NCBI GenBank assembly: GCA_015680685.1
Contig: MNCI01036143.1
Coordinates: 124,001-188,000, forward strand
DNA length: 64,000 nt
Reading direction: 5' to 3'
Origin: Gnetum montanum
Lineage: Eukaryota > Streptophyta > Gnetopsida > Gnetales > Gnetaceae
Part shown: piece by piece, positions 1 through 13,000 of the stretch
How positions within the stretch are numbered: position 1 is the stretch's first letter
Layout of the letters: every line of letters begins with the position of its first letter
The notes under the pieces: generated by a model
The model's input: the letters and a program-made list of their open reading frames with translations, nothing else
Databases searched by the model: none
What the model was told of the DNA's origin: nothing
Made by a program: the position numbers and the translations under genes

Positions 1-555
1 CCTAACCCAATTTTTTCAATTTTTTCGATTTTCTCCTAACCCCTACAACTTTGGTAATCACCACTATTATATCTCCATATCCGTATCAATCATATGACAA
101 CCCAGCCAATGGACCTCTTACCGAAGCAAGGTATCAACTGCATTGTGATTCATTTACCCTTGCTAATATAAAGACTATGTTGTGTGTGCAAATGACAATC
201 ATGCAACAATGGATTGGATCTGGAGAAAACACTTGGAATGGATCGGTGCTGAAGTAGCTATGTAAGGAATGAGATGGATGGTGCACTTATGGATAGACAA
301 CGGAAGGCACAATCTTGGTGTTGGCAGCAGCAGATTTCTTCTCTCTTCTCTCTCAACTTCCAAATAAGGCCTGATGTCAAATGTATAAGGTGTTCACTCT
401 TGTTTTCATGAACACCAGTTTTCTCATGTTCTGTAATGATGATTTGTTCACATGTCATCCCATTCACCATTAGTTCCATTCAAGTCAATAATCTCATACC
501 TTCCCAATATTTTGTAAGGAACTCGAGGATGATTTTTTATTCAGTCATGGGGGTA
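1..555. other. Unassigned sequence left of an orphan LTR
   Basis: I see no gene here. The short open frames show no recognisable motif and no splice-like structure. The first 50 bases are pyrimidine-rich. The stretch ends where an LTR-like sequence begins. Confidence 0.5.
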
Positions 556-1391
556 TGATGGGATGTGATATCGCGTTCGCTGTGATATCACATCCCCCAC
601 AATATCGCTTCTTCCCCTATGATATCGCGTACACAATATTGCAACGCGCAACCAAATCTATAAATAAGAGGCAGCTCTCCCTTGTTTCTCAGTTTAAGCC
701 TAAACCATAGCAAAACTCTAGTAGTTTTACCTCTCGAGAGATAGAATAATTTCTATGTGCCCATAGTAGGAGCTCCAAAGTGAACGGATCTTTATTTGAG
801 CAAATATTGTACCTGAACACAAGTTTGTGTACAGAAATAAAGACGAACTATTGGATAAACCTTGCAATGCATGGACTATGATAAATAGGACCTTAATTAC
901 ATATTATTTATTGTTTATCATTTAAATTATTTATTACTTAATTAAATATCTCTCAACCCTTCTCCCATAGTTAAGTGCATTCAATACGATCACTTTGAGC
1001 ATGTGCGTTACGCTTGGTAATTCTAGTAACAACTAGTGTTTGGTAATCCTAGAAGGTTGCATTGGTTCAAGGTGTGAACGGAAAGTGGGAATAGATGTTG
1101 ATGCTAGGTTAATTAAGGCTTAGTTAGTTAGTTAAAGTTAGTTAATTAGTCTCTTCACCCTTTACCTCATTAGCATAGGAGATAAAACATAAAAGCTATA
1201 AAAATCACATACCTTAGACTTACTTAACCATACAACCATGACAAATACAAGTAAGTCTAGGAAGACAATGAACGATTAATCTTAAGTGTTCCATGAGGCG
1301 TGTAGGCACTTAGTCTTCGGAATTCAACCGAATCATGCATGTAACACTCATATTTGTATGGTTGACTGTAGGGGTACCTCACCACTCATCA
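556..1391 (+). repeat. Orphan or solo LTR of an old gypsy family
   Basis: It starts TGATGGGATG and ends CACTCATCA, so the ends form the short inverted repeat TGATG/CATCA typical of LTRs. A TATA box (TATAAATA) lies at 659-666, preceded by several GATATC-containing motifs. The last 100 bases match the end of the LTR at 17565-17824, and the middle matches the LTR at 10613-11450 in reverse complement (shared stretches around TTTGGTAAT and GGAAAGTGGGAA). No primer site or gag follows on the plus strand. The flanking 5-mers (GGGTA and GAATT) do not match, so it is either a solo LTR with decayed target duplication or the 3' LTR of a lost element. Confidence 0.7.
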
Positions 1392-3235
1392 GAATTGAAC
1401 AAAAAGTTGGAAAGTTACAAGCTCTAGAAGGTTTTGGGCTTTAAAAAATTGCAAAAACTCCCCTTATATTTGAAGAAAATGGAAAAACATTCCTACGTGG
1501 TGAGCACTATTTGTAGAATTTTTCCCTTGCATTGACTAGGCCTCATAGATGGGGACTAGTTGATGTGGTCAATTGCATTGTCTGGGACTAGTTGACATGA
1601 CTATTGATCACTATTGACCAAGTCAAATTTTGAAAAATACAAGGACTTTTTAAATGAAACTAGAGTCAAATGGAAGTCCAAAAATCCAAGAACACAATGA
1701 GATACATGAAGAGGACTAGAGATTTTACAAAAGATGGAGAATGATTGGAAAAATACCTTAAGGGCCACAAAGTTAGATGCAACCAATGGGGAATGCAAAA
1801 TAATTGATTAAAAAAATGTCTATGGATAAGGGACTTAACTAGCCCAACCCAAAGCTATGCAAGTGGATCCTCCCCATAGCAACCTTATGCTTTTTTTGCC
1901 CTTACATAACCTCAACTAAGGAGTCTGTGGGTCCCATAGTTGATTAATGGTTATGAAAAGTTAAAGACTAAAACCCAAAGAATCTATCCAAGAATTTCAA
2001 CATTTCAAACTAAGATATTAAACAAAAACATGAAAACCAGAAATGAGGTAAGTTATGGAGAGCATTGATGGATGAGATAGAGAATGGAATGGATGTCCCA
2101 ATCATGGTCATATGAAGTCCCTTGTGAATTTTATGGTTAAATGACCTGATAAAGTCAAACCTTAGTCTAGACCAAAACCAACCACTTTCAGTGACTTCAC
2201 ATCTACACTCTAGGACTGCTCCATTCCCTGAAGACACAAAAATGCTCCAATGAATAATCACCATTCTTTACTTGAGAAGAAAGAAGTGAGAAAGGGCCTT
2301 AGTTAGAAGGAACCTTCAGGCATGGGTAACATATCTTTCTAGTCCCATAACTAGTGCTTGTAGTCCATTTATTTTGTCTAAGGGGTGTGCTTTGAATTTC
2401 CATTATGTGTTTTTTTTTCTTTTTTAAACATTTTATATTTTTCATGAATTTTTGGATGGAAACCAAACCTTGCAAAGACTTATTCAACTTCTTGTTATTG
2501 GTCGATGCAAAAAGGTAAGAAATCCATGAAAACACGCATGCACTCAAGCAAGTAGAGAGGCATAAAAAGTCTTCAATCCCCATAAAGTCACAATCTTATC
2601 AAACCTTTGAATCTTTCCCAAGATTGAAAACTACCAAGGTCACAAGTTCGTTAAAGTTTTATTAATAAAAAGTAACCTCATATTTCCAAAACTAGGAAAA
2701 CCATAGAATTGATGGATGGGTGGATGACATGGACTGAGTACCTATTCCATGAAAAATAAAATTTTCTTAGTTATTTATCATCAAAATTCAAAAATAGAAA
2801 CTAGACATTAGCAATAAAAAACATTAGGTAGAAACCATCATTAGTAACTAGCTACATAATCACTTATTCCTATTGGTAATACAACATTTTTATTATAAAA
2901 CAAGAAAAATTCACACTAAAATAAAGTAAAGTATAGAAGAAATTAGAAAAATATTCAAGAAAACTAGAACATACTAACGATGTTGTAAAACAAAAATTTG
3001 AAAAAATAACATAGTGTAAAATAAGAATGGTAAAAAAACAAACAAAGTGTAAAACAAAAAAGTATAAAAACTAAGGAGCCATTTATATAGTTAGCATGGA
3101 TGACCATCTTCCCTACAACTAAGTTGAAAGAAGTAGATCTGGAAGATTGAGCATGGTTGTCCATCTGATGAGGTGTTGATTGCACTACCTTGCATGGGCT
3201 CCTGGAAAGGTTTGACTTGTGGCATGTTAACCAAC
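1392..3235. other. AT-rich unassigned sequence
   Basis: No recognisable gene. This stretch lies between the orphan LTR and the integrase end of the minus-strand element F, where F's 3' untranslated region and 3' LTR would be expected. I could not find an LTR in the minus orientation, so F's 3' LTR is probably deleted or too decayed to see. Confidence 0.4.
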
Positions 3236-4130
3236 TATCTTTTGTGTGGGTTCTTAGGTTTGTAGATTAACATGACCCTAGAAGAAAAATTTTTATAACT
3301 AATGTACGGTCCTTTCTAGAATGTCTGGAACCTAATTTGTTGAGGTACATGTATGGGGTTCTAGTAGAAAACCTTATCTCTAGGTTGAAATTTCACTTTC
3401 CTGATTCTAAGGTCATGGAATTGTTTATTGAATGTTGTGTACTTCATTCAAGGATAGGGCCACCAATCAATTCTCATGTAGCACATTAAGATTGATCAAT
3501 CTCTTTTTTTATGCTAGGCTCAAGTCAAGTTCAAGGTCACAAGCTGTTAAAAGTATACAAAGCTCACATTGAATTGGCAGAGTTGGTAATTTTCCATACA
3601 CTAGCTCATAGGAAGAGTAGCCTATAGGAAGTTTCCATGGTGAGCGGTATTCCTAGAGGGAATTATTAAGTTTTGTACTACAGTCTCTCCTATATTTTCT
3701 AATTTCCCTTCTTAAGATTTTCATGATCTCCCTATTAGTAATCTCAGCTTGACCATTTTCTTGAGGATGGTAGGGTGTTATTAATTGATGTTTAACCCCC
3801 AAGCATTACATGAGCTTATGAAAAGTAGCACCTATAAAATGAGTACCATTATCAAAAATAAGTTTACATTGCACTCCAAACCTATTTACAACATTTTGTT
3901 GTACAAATTATATAATAGTGGATGATGTACAGTCAGTGACAACTACAATTATTGCCTACTTTGTATAATAGTCAATAGTAACTATTATGTATGCCTTTCC
4001 ATTTAACATGGGTGTGATGGAACCCATGAAGTTTATGCTCCATATGTCAAAGAATTCCAGTGGCTGGATCCATTGCTAAGGTCCCTCTATTCAAGCAATC
4101 ATCCCACCTTCTAATTAATAGTGTTCACAA
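3236..4130 (-). pseudogene. Decayed gypsy integrase (element F)
   Basis: On the minus strand, integrase core motifs are readable: a DNGTHF-like stretch, with the second catalytic Asp, around 3830-3860, followed by TPYHPQENGQAE (the third catalytic acidic residue) and a following helix NREIMKILRR. Further on are YELVYGKLP and a decayed C-terminal region (about 3240-3560) that keeps the usual order of integrase tails. Stops and frameshifts are frequent. In the integrase family this enzyme joins element cDNA to host DNA. This copy cannot be functional. Confidence 0.75.
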
Positions 4131-4439
4131 GAGTGGACAAATTGATGGGCATCCCTGAAGATTGTCATCCAATAGTGCCCTACCATAAGGATTTTAATGT
4201 ACATGTATCTCCCTGCATAATGGCCCTCACGAGGACCCTTGTGAGTGTCTTGGAGAATGCACAGTTGGTTAGCATTAGAAACACATCAATGAACCATGTC
4301 ATCAACACATATCCTGTACAGGTGTCCATTAATCTCCATGAGGCATTTGGCCTAATTAAAAAACTATGGTTTCTTCTAGTGGTCTAACTCTTGTGGAATC
4401 TCTTGAGTGAGAAGATAAGTGAGGACGCCATCATACCAT

Positions 4440-5480
4440 TTTGGTTTAGTGGCCACTTGTTCATTTATTGTACCAAAAAAGAGGAATTCATCAAGAAATT
4501 AATCAAAAAGTGAGCTCTCATCCTCTTTGTTGTCCCATCATAAATGAGACAATTAATCATAACATTATTAGTCTCTTGTCGATCTACCATGTGTAAGCAT
4601 AGCTCCCAAGGCATAGTTTGATGCATCCATCATGATGTAAAATGAACAAGACCAATCAAGTGCTTGTATAATTGGAGTCTCTACAAGCTTCTCCTTAAGC
4701 TACTAAAATGCCTTTTCACATTTCCTAGTCCATATGAATGACGCATCTTTCTTTATAATCTCGGACAATGGTTTAAGAATTTTAGAGAAATTCTCTATGA
4801 ATTGTTGGTAGTAGCCATTGTATCCAAGGATGACCAAACATATTTAATGGATTTTGGTTAGTGGGTTATTCCTTGGATAACCTAAATCTTTTTAGGATCC
4901 ACCTCAATCACTTCTTGAGAAATTTTATACCCCAACACAATTTCCTCCTTTACCATGAGATGGCTCTTTTGCTAATTCAACCAAAGCTTAGTGTTCATGC
5001 ATCTTCTAAGCACTTACTCAAGGTGGTCTACGGTTTACTCAAATGTGATTTCATAGGTGGAGAATTTATCCATGAAGACTTCCACCCTATTACCAATTTT
5101 CTTCTGAAAAACACTAAAGATAAGGCATTGGAAAGTTACAAGGCATTGCGTAAATTAAAGGGCATCTTATGATATGCAAAAGATTTCCAAAGACTTATGA
5201 ATGTTGTTTTGGCTTGATTCTCAAGAGTGATCTAAATTTTGTTGTAGCCAATATAACCATCCAAGAAGCTATAATAGCAATGCCCAAAAATAGTGTCCAA
5301 CACCTAGTCCACAAATGACAATGGAAAATGATCTTTAAATGTCACCATGTTCAACAACCTGAAATTAATATAGACCCACCATTTGTCATCTTTCTTTGAG
5401 ACAATTACAAGTGGACTAACCCACTCATTATCTACAAATGAATCCTGCCTTGAGGAGTTGTTTAATTTCCTCTTTTATGA
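4440..5480 (-). pseudogene. Decayed gypsy reverse transcriptase and RNase H (element F)
   Basis: The minus strand reads, in order, a palm/finger segment (KKDDKWWVYINFRLLN, FPLSFVD, YSFLDGYIGYNKI, KTTFISLW, then KMPFNLRNAL) at about 5470-5130. The connection and RNase H start lie at about 4830-4490 (RENFSKILKPLSEI, FIWTRKCEKAF, then MMDASNYALGAML, where the DAS is the first RNase H acidic motif). The YxDD active-site segment is lost or garbled. Stops interrupt every part. Position between protease and integrase fits Ty3/gypsy order. Confidence 0.75.
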
Positions 5481-6029
5481 TCTATTTCAATTTGGGGTTT
5501 AGCCACCATTATGACTACCTCTTTCGTTTCATGTCTGAATCAATATAGATGTAATGCTAGCATATCCTAAGATCAATCCCTGTGAGTTTAGGATATGATC
5601 AAGCAAAGACTGTTGGCCATTTATTAACCACCTTCAACAGTATCCTTTTTTACTTAGGAGCAAGATTAGCATTAATTATCACTAGCATACCATGTTTTAG
5701 AAATGCATATTCCATGCTGGTAGGTAGAGTTTTCAACACTAAGGGATCCTATTTAAAACTGTTAATGATTTCCAACTCTCCCCAATTGGTATCATCAAGT
5801 CCATCATCAGAGAGTTGGTGATGAACTTGCTCCAATTCATCCATGCATTTAATATAAGCACAAGCTAAGCTCTTAGTAGGTTCCAACCAAAGTGTGCTAC
5901 TCTTATAATTAGTTGTCAATCATTAGGCACCCTCCTATTTTGCAGCTACTATGTAGAGGCACTTTTGAATTTTAGATTCATCTACACACCATTTGCATGC
6001 CTTAATTAATGTGCTTTCGATATAACAAA

Positions 6030-6390
6030 ATTTCTGCACATAGTTGCACCCTATATCATTATACATGATGCATGGAACTTACTTTTTCTCAATCTTTCCA
6101 AATGCATTTTCCTTGGAAATATCCAAGGAAAAATCTCTTATGTCCATTCATGCATTAGTAGTGCTTAACCAAGCCGTTTCCATAATGATTGGAAAGTTCT
6201 CCTTGAAATTGTTAATTTTGATTACCAAGAAATTGGCAAGATATAATCACCTATAGATAGTGATCGCAATGTCATCCACTAGTCTCAAAGAAAGAGTGAT
6301 GGACTGATCTACTAATTCTACACTAATGTTGCTCTTCTTAAGAGGAGGTAGGTTCCAAGTGTTGTACATTTTGTGGGAGATTAGATTAAT
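6030..6390 (-). pseudogene. Decayed gypsy aspartic protease (element F)
   Basis: Minus-strand reading shows ELVDQSITLSLRLVDDI, then NFLVIKINNFKENFPIIM and WLSTTNAWMDIRDFSLDI. This follows the pattern of Athila/Tat-type retropepsins, in which an ILGRPFLAT-type flap precedes an IDV..G.L segment. The usual GRPFL reads ETAWL here. The catalytic DTG/DSG segment is not clearly readable. Identification rests on the downstream half and on its position between gag and RT. Confidence 0.55.
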
Positions 6391-6989
6391 ACCAGGACCT
6401 GAGTTAAAAGGAACCTTGCATGGCTCATTCCCAGCAATCTACAAGTAGATGAGAGGACTTCCAAAATTAGCTCTTTTCCTAAAAAGGTTGCTAGCCTTGG
6501 TTTAATTAGATACAACATTAGTTAACATAACTATGTAGATCTTGGGAGGTGTTTGGTTTGAAGGGATCTTGAAAGGAATGGATGTATAGGATGAAGGAGA
6601 TACAAGACAACCATCCACATAGGGCTTAGAATGGATATTAGTTTAGAAGAATGTTCTTTTACAGGATTTGGGTTTCAAACCACTCGGCTAAGGAGCCAGC
6701 TGTAAGTTAATGACCTTGGTAGCATTACACTACTGTGACTATCTAGGAATTTCATCCTATATAGATTGAGCAAGTGGTAATTAGGTTGAAAATGGAGGAG
6801 CATGTGCTAAAGGATGAGGAGGATCATAGGGATATTAGGTTTTCCCTCTAGTAGATGGAGAATGAGTTTTTTGATACTCTAGAGAATAGAAGTAATGTTG
6901 AAAATAAGCATGACTAGAAGAGTCATGCATAGACATTGGTTGCTAAAAATAGTACCCATATGGATCTAGTTATTTGTAAGGGTACTACT
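6391..6989 (-). other. Gag-protease linker remnant (element F)
   Basis: No domain is recognisable. It lies between the protease remnant and the first gag copy of element F, so it is probably a decayed linker of the polyprotein. Confidence 0.35.
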
Positions 6990-8520
6990 ACATTGGTAGT
7001 GGCATCCTTCATGACTATGGGTGTTGCCATTGCTAATACTACTCATGTGGTTGTGGTGGAGCTTCACTTGGATAATAAGCCTATTATTGTTGGTGAAACT
7101 ACCTTGGGTTGTCTTGAGGACAAGGTAACCTTTTGGATTCTTACCTTCATGCTACTTTAGGATTCAAAGCATATCCCATAAATTCCTGTAAGTGTGACAC
7201 AACAGAGAAATATCCCTTGGGATGTTCATATTGGGAAATGCCATACCCACCATCATCATCTGATTCTAACTCCACAACCTCTTCTACTATGACAAACTTG
7301 CCCTTACCCCTTTGATAGGCATGTTCAACTTCTTTTCTTCTTCTATGGTTTCAATTACTACCTTGTTCTTTGGATTTTTTTGCAATTTTTAGTGTAGTCT
7401 AAAATTTTTCATCGAAAGATTCCCACATTTTGTCAACCATAGCTGAAATTTTAGATATAGATTTTTGAATTGGCAAGGTTTTTCGTTGTACCATCTTATC
7501 AAGTGGTGCTTCCCCTTCACTATCACAGAATTGAGCTTTCCTTTTTTTGATGAAAGAATCCTACTTATACTCCTTAGCACTTTCCCATTTTCTCAACTCA
7601 CCTTCATTTTTTACAACCTACTCAATCAACCTTTGAATTTGATGGGCTCTTAGTTCTGATAGTCTCCCTTAGATATAGATCCCAAGATTTCTTCTCATTT
7701 CTAATTAAAGCCCATCTATGATATGGGGAAGCTACTCTCATTAAGAATAATCATGGCTAGGACATCTATGAAAAAGGGAATAATAATTTATCATGGCTAC
7801 ATCCAAGGGTTCATGTGTTCTTTGTCATCAACCTTGGATTTTCTTTCTCAAATTAGACACTCTGGAGTACATCTAATGTTTTTCATTGAATATCTCAAGC
7901 ATCGTACTCCATATATGAATTGATTCTAGATCCAAGGAGTTGTTCCAACTTTCATCTTCTTTTATGAGTGTTTTGGGAAATAGCTTAAGTTTCTACAAGT
8001 CATTTTATATGTTTTGCAAGGCATAGATATCATGAAAGGCCTAAAGATAGATCTGTGAATTTTTGAATTTGAGTTATATCCCCCTTCAAATCTAGGGATA
8101 TTATTCATATCCAACCACTTGATTTTGCTATCCTTCATATGCCTAGTTGGGATTGTAACTACCTCTACAATGTTTAGCATGCTTTGAGTTTCCAACAAAG
8201 GCTCATCATCATCATGATTTTGATGATGCCTATGATGTCCCCTACTACCCCTTTGATCATAGTGAGGCCTACAATCATTGTTCTACTATTCACCTCCATC
8301 ATGGTTTTGTCCCATATGGTTTTGATTAGATTTGAATGAGGAAGAAAAATATGTAGATGAAGAGGATGAAGAGGGAGGAGGAATACCACCATTATAGTTT
8401 CTGCCACCTCCTCTCTTTTTTTCATGGCCATGATCATTAGGTTTCATATCATCATGATGCTTGCCCAAGGCCCTACCTTGACTCCCACTTTTTCCTAAAC
8501 CTAGATTGTTGATAGTAGAC
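6990..8520 (-). pseudogene. Decayed gag, copy 1 of a tandem duplication (element F)
   Basis: Minus-strand readings include PTRHMKDSKIKWLDMNNIPRF followed by EGGYN at about 8060-8170. This matches the start of gag capsid regions (the same phrase is readable at 18180-18300 in element E). A stretch rich in His, Gly, Ser and charged residues precedes it (8286-8468). It is about 86-90% similar by eye to the copy at 8553-10060. Stops and shifts are scattered through it. Confidence 0.6.
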
Positions 8521-10060
8521 TACAAATTTAGGTTCAAGCCCCCATCATAATTGTGGGTGTTGCAATTGTTGATACTACTCATATGATTATGGTGGAGCTG
8601 CACTTGGATGATAAGCCTATTTTTGTTGGTTGAACTACCTTGGGTTGCCTTGAGGATAGGGCAATCTTCTGGGCGCTTGCCTTCGTGCTAGTTTAGGACT
8701 TAAAGCATACACCCTAGATTTCTGTAAGTGTGACACAATAGGGCAAAATATCTTGGGATGTTCATATTGTAAAATGTCACACCCACCATCATCATATAAT
8801 TTTGACTCCACAACCTCTCTTCTATTGCTACAACCTTACCCTTATCCCTTTGGTAGGCATGTTCAACTTCTTTTCTTCTCTTACAGTCTCGATCACCACC
8901 TTGTACTTTGGATTCTTCTACAATGTTTAGAGAAATTTGAAATTTTCATCTAAATATTTTCACATTTTGCCAACCTTAGCTAAAATTATAAATACAGTTT
9001 TTTTAAATTGGTAAGGATTTTTGTTGCACCACCTCATCAAGTGGTGCTTCCCCCTCACTGTCACAAAATCGAACCTCCCTTTTTCTGATGGAAGGATCCT
9101 AGTTATACTCCTTAACACTTTCTTAGTTTTTCAACTCACCTTTTTCTTTTTCAACCTACTCAATCAACCTATGAATCTAATGAACTCTTAGTTCTAACAA
9201 TCTCCCTTGGGAATAGATCCCAAGAGTTCTTCTCATTTCTAATCAGAGCCCATCTATGATATGGTGAAGCTACTCCCAGTGAGAATAACCATGGATAGGA
9301 CATATATGCAAAGGAAAATAATACCTATCCATGAATACATCCAAGGGTTTATGTGTTCTTTGTCACTAGCATTAGATTTTCTTTCTCATATTGGACACTC
9401 TAGAGTACATCTGATATTCGTCATTGAATAGCTCAAGCATCATACTCCATTTCTGAATTTATTCTAGCTCCAAGGAGTGGTACCAACTTTTAGTTTCTTT
9501 TATGAGTGTCCTAGGGAACAACTTAAGCTTCTACCAATGAGTTTCTATTTTTTTCAAGGCACAATCATTATGAAAGAATTAAAGATGGGTCTGTGGATAT
9601 GAGTTATATCCCCTTTCAAATCTAGGAATATTATGCATATCTAACCACTTGATTCTGCTATCCTTCATATGCCTAGTTGGGATCTTAAATACCTTTACAA
9701 TGTTTAGCATGCTTCAAGTTACCAATAAAGGCTCATCATAATCATGATTTTGATGATGCCTATGATGTCCCCTACTACCCCTTCGATCATGGTGAGTCCT
9801 ATGATCATTGTCCCATCATTCACCTCCATCATGGTTTCATCCCTTGTGGTTTTGATCAAATTCAAAGAATGAAGAAGAAGATGGAGATGAAAAGGGGAAA
9901 GAGGAAGAAGTAATGCCACCAACATGATGTTTTCCACCTTTTCTGCACTTGTCACAACCATGATCATTAGGTTTCCTATCATCATGATGCTTGCCTGAGC
10001 CCCTACCTTGACTCCACCATTTTCTTGAACCTAAATTATTGATAGTGGACAACAAATTTA
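6990..10060. repeat. Direct tandem duplication, unit about 1.53 kb
   Basis: Two adjacent copies at about 6990-8520 and 8553-10060 are offset by 1530-1535 bases. Anchor pairs are TGGGTGTTGC at 7018 and 8553, and GATAGTRGAC at 8511 and 10041. The copies are diverged by substitutions and small indels, so the duplication is old. It covers the gag region of element F. Confidence 0.8.
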
Positions 10061-10160
10061 GGTTCAATCCCCCATCATTAATGTTAAGGGGTGGATAATC
10101 TTCAAGTTGAGAACCCCTAGAGAGAGGATTCTTATTGTTGTTTTGGTTCAGTAGGAACAA
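8553..10160 (-). pseudogene. Decayed gag, copy 2 of a tandem duplication (element F)
   Basis: This is the upstream (5') copy in the element's own orientation. It includes a 107-codon open stretch (10160-9837) rich in Asn, Gly, Ser, His and Lys, with LSTINNLGSRKWW and KHHDDRKPNDHG, then the DMHNIPRFE-type capsid start at about 9590-9680. The same order is seen 1.53 kb further on in copy 1. The Gly-, Ser- and His-rich part is probably the disordered N-terminal region of Gag. Confidence 0.6.
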
Positions 10161-10593
10161 GGGGTTAGTAAATCATTTCCCCTTCATAGCTTCATGATGC
10201 TTCTCCTAGTTTCAACCTCATTTGTGTTGTGTTTCTATGGACCAATAGTCGCAATATTTATGATCTTGCATAACGTATTCATCATGGAGGTCCTAGATGC
10301 CCAACCTCTTAAGAGTTTGGAGCAACATCCTAGGAATAGATCAATTGGGAGGCAATACAACATTACCCCAATTATCTCTCTATCATAGCTACTCATCCTA
10401 ATGCAAGATGAAGGTGAAATTAGCTACAAACTCATCTAGATGAGTATACATTTTGGATTAGAGAAAAATTTTTTGTGCTCAAATTAAAATTGTAATTATT
10501 AATTTTTCAAATGATAGTGATCTTAGGGTTCATTCCAATGATTCTTAAATAATATTCACTAAGTCCTAGATAGTACACATATCAAACTATAAG

Positions 10594-10612
10594 TTCTTGA
10601 CAATGGTGCCAA
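10594..10612 (-). promoter_or_regulatory. Primer-binding site, tRNA-Asp type (element F)
   Basis: The minus strand reads TTGGCACCATTGTCAAGAA, a mutated form of TGGCGCCGTTGCCGGGGA, which is complementary to the 3' end of plant tRNA-Asp(GUC). It sits directly beside the TGATGAG..-type LTR end at 10613. This primer site is the one known for Athila-like plant gypsy elements. Confidence 0.7.
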
Positions 10613-11450
10613 TGATGAGTGATGAGTACACCCTACACCCAAACATATGAATCACTAAACATTCACGTGCAATCTAATCAAATTTCATGGACTTATAGCC
10701 TTCTCAGCATATTACAATCATTTTCTTCCCAATTATACTTGTGAAATGCAAAGGTATGATTAAATATAAGTGAGGCATATGATTTTTATCATTTTTATGT
10801 TTTATGTTTTAAGTCACCTAAGGGTAAAGAATAATGAATAAAATAAAATAATTAAATTGCTATTTTAATCTAACTAGCTACACCTAAGTAATCCTAACAT
10901 AAGCATCCGTTCCCACTTTCTGTACACATCCTAAACACATTTAACACTACTGTGTTACCAAATATTAAGTGTTACAGGGATTACCAAGTGCCAAACATAT
11001 GCTTGAAGTAGTCATACTTATGTGCTTAATTAATAGCTTAATTGAGCTTAATTACTTAAAGCATTAAAGGAAATTGCATAAAACATTACATGCATAAATA
11101 AACAATTAATCTATTTCAAAGATTTATAAGGTTTATCAAAAAGCTCATCTTTATTATCACACACATGGGCATGCTCATGTACAACAATGCTCGAATAAAG
11201 ATTTGTACACTCTTTGACTTCTACTATGGGCACTTAGAAAACTATTCAAACTTTCAAATGATAAAATTACAAGAGCTCTACTACAACTATGACTAACTTC
11301 CCATAAACATGGTAGGTGAGCATGTATTTATAGGCAAAAATAGACATTGCATCGATGAGGCCTCATCAATGCATCAAATCCCATGTTGATGGGGTCACAT
11401 CAACAAGGTCACATCAATGCGACCACATTTACGAGACCCAAGAAAACATG
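10613..11450 (-). repeat. 5' LTR of element F
   Basis: On the minus strand it ends CTCATCACTCATCA just before the primer site. Its body matches the orphan LTR at 556-1391 in the opposite orientation (shared TTTGGTAA, GGAAAGTGGGAA and AAAACATAAAA blocks). A TATA-like TATAAATA appears on the minus strand near 11330. The outer boundary near 11.45 kb is approximate. Confidence 0.65.
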
Positions 11451-11459
11451 ACTCATTAG

Positions 11460-13000
11460 TTATTGTGTGAACCTTAAAAGATAGAATGTGCCAAAATCCA
11501 TGTTAGACATTGAGTGATAAATAAACCTCAGGGATCCTATCATGCTTCTATATAGAGAAGTTTCAACTAATGATTTTTCATATTTGACTTGAATTTTAAG
11601 ATTTGAAGGAAGTGGAGTGATGGATATCCTTGCATCTCTTAGTCCATAATTTTTTATGATAGCTTTATCATATTTATTTTGATGCATTTTCAATGCATCC
11701 TTCTCTTACTCTACTTAAATTTCTATAAAGCACTGTAGTACTTATGAATCCTTCATCTCAAATTCTTATTTAATTTTTTTCCTAACATCTAAAACTTTTA
11801 TTTTACAACTTTATACAAAGACTGAATCATTAACATAGAAGAAAATCAAGGTGACATCAATGTTAGCATGCTTGAAATAGAGAGTATACTCAAAAATATA
11901 AATTTTACAGTCACTTTTGAGAAGAAAATAATTAATTCTATGGAATCAAAACATTGGAGCTTTCTTGAGTCCATAGATACCTTGTTGAGCTAGCAAAGTA
12001 TGTCTTCTTAGTCTTTCATATTAAAACAATTCTATTGGAGAATATAGACTTCTTCTTCTATCACACCATTAAGAAAGGTTGTGTTGGCATCCATTTGGTA
12101 CATTTTAACCTTGAGATGAATTGGAATGGAGATCATTAATGTGATGGCTTGAACCTTGAAACATGAGTAAATATTTCTTTATAATTAATGTATTCTTTTT
12201 TTACTTGAAGCCCCTTGCTACAAACCTTGCCTTGTGAGTGGAGATCTTTCCATGTTTATCAAACTTAGTTTTGAACACCCACTTGGTATCAATCATCTTT
12301 TTGCCTTTTACTTTAATCACTAAGGACTATGTGTTAATTTTCATTATTGAATCATACTCCTTTTAAATTACACCCTTCCATACTTTAATTTTCAAATTCT
12401 ATCTCACACGAGATGATTCATTAATTATTATTAAGAAATAACATTTGATCTTTCTTGAATTCTTTGATATATTCTTTACAAGTTACTATTAAAAATTTAG
12501 GATGAGGGATGATCCTTTTCCATCCATGGACTTAATTAATGGGCCTCTTCCTCATTCTTCTTGTCTTCCACATGGTTGTAGAATAAGTCAAACCCAGGTT
12601 TGCACATCAAAGATTACACTTCTTGAGGCATGCCACTTCTTTTTAAGTAGATCAAAACACTTGTAGTCACTTTTCTTGAAATCATATCCAATAAAGAATT
12701 ACCTCCTATCTCTATCATCTAGTTTCTCCATAAGAGCATTGGGAATTTTTACATAGCATACACATCCAAATACTTTAAGATGGGAGAGATTTGATATCTT
12801 GTCATACACTATTTCATATGGAGTCTTATCACCTATGAAAGATATGATGAGCCTATTAATAGGAATTAGGAAGTAGTCATGTGGACTACCTCATTCTAAT
12901 AGGAATTAGGAAGGAAGGAATGCTTTAAGAAACATCTACAAATTTCTTGGATTATACCATTCTCTCTTTCAACCACTCAATTAATTTTTGGGGTTCATAC
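11460..13000 (-). pseudogene. Ty1/copia integrase-RT fragment
   Basis: On the minus strand the end of a copia integrase reads at about 12960-12600 (KTPYEIVYDKISNLSHLKVF then GCVCYVKIPNA, with later FFIGYDFKKSDYKCFD). RT follows: a WVFKTKFDKHGKIS-like segment near 12260, and at 11693-11460 HQNKYDKAIIKNYGLRDARI then SLYRSMIGSLRFIYHS. Integrase before RT is the copia order. Many stops are present and I found no LTRs for it. Confidence 0.75.

Larger units (their letters stand above)
3236..11450 (-). mobile_element. Old Ty3/gypsy element F, minus strand, lacks 3' LTR
   Basis: Read on the minus strand, the order is LTR (11450-10613), primer site (10612-10594), gag (twice), protease, RT-RNase H, integrase. 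That is the Ty3/gypsy gene order. The primer site is a decayed tRNA-Asp match of the kind used by Athila/Tat-type plant elements, and the protease and gag style agree with that group. All coding parts carry many stops and shifts. The 3' LTR is not visible. Confidence 0.75.
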
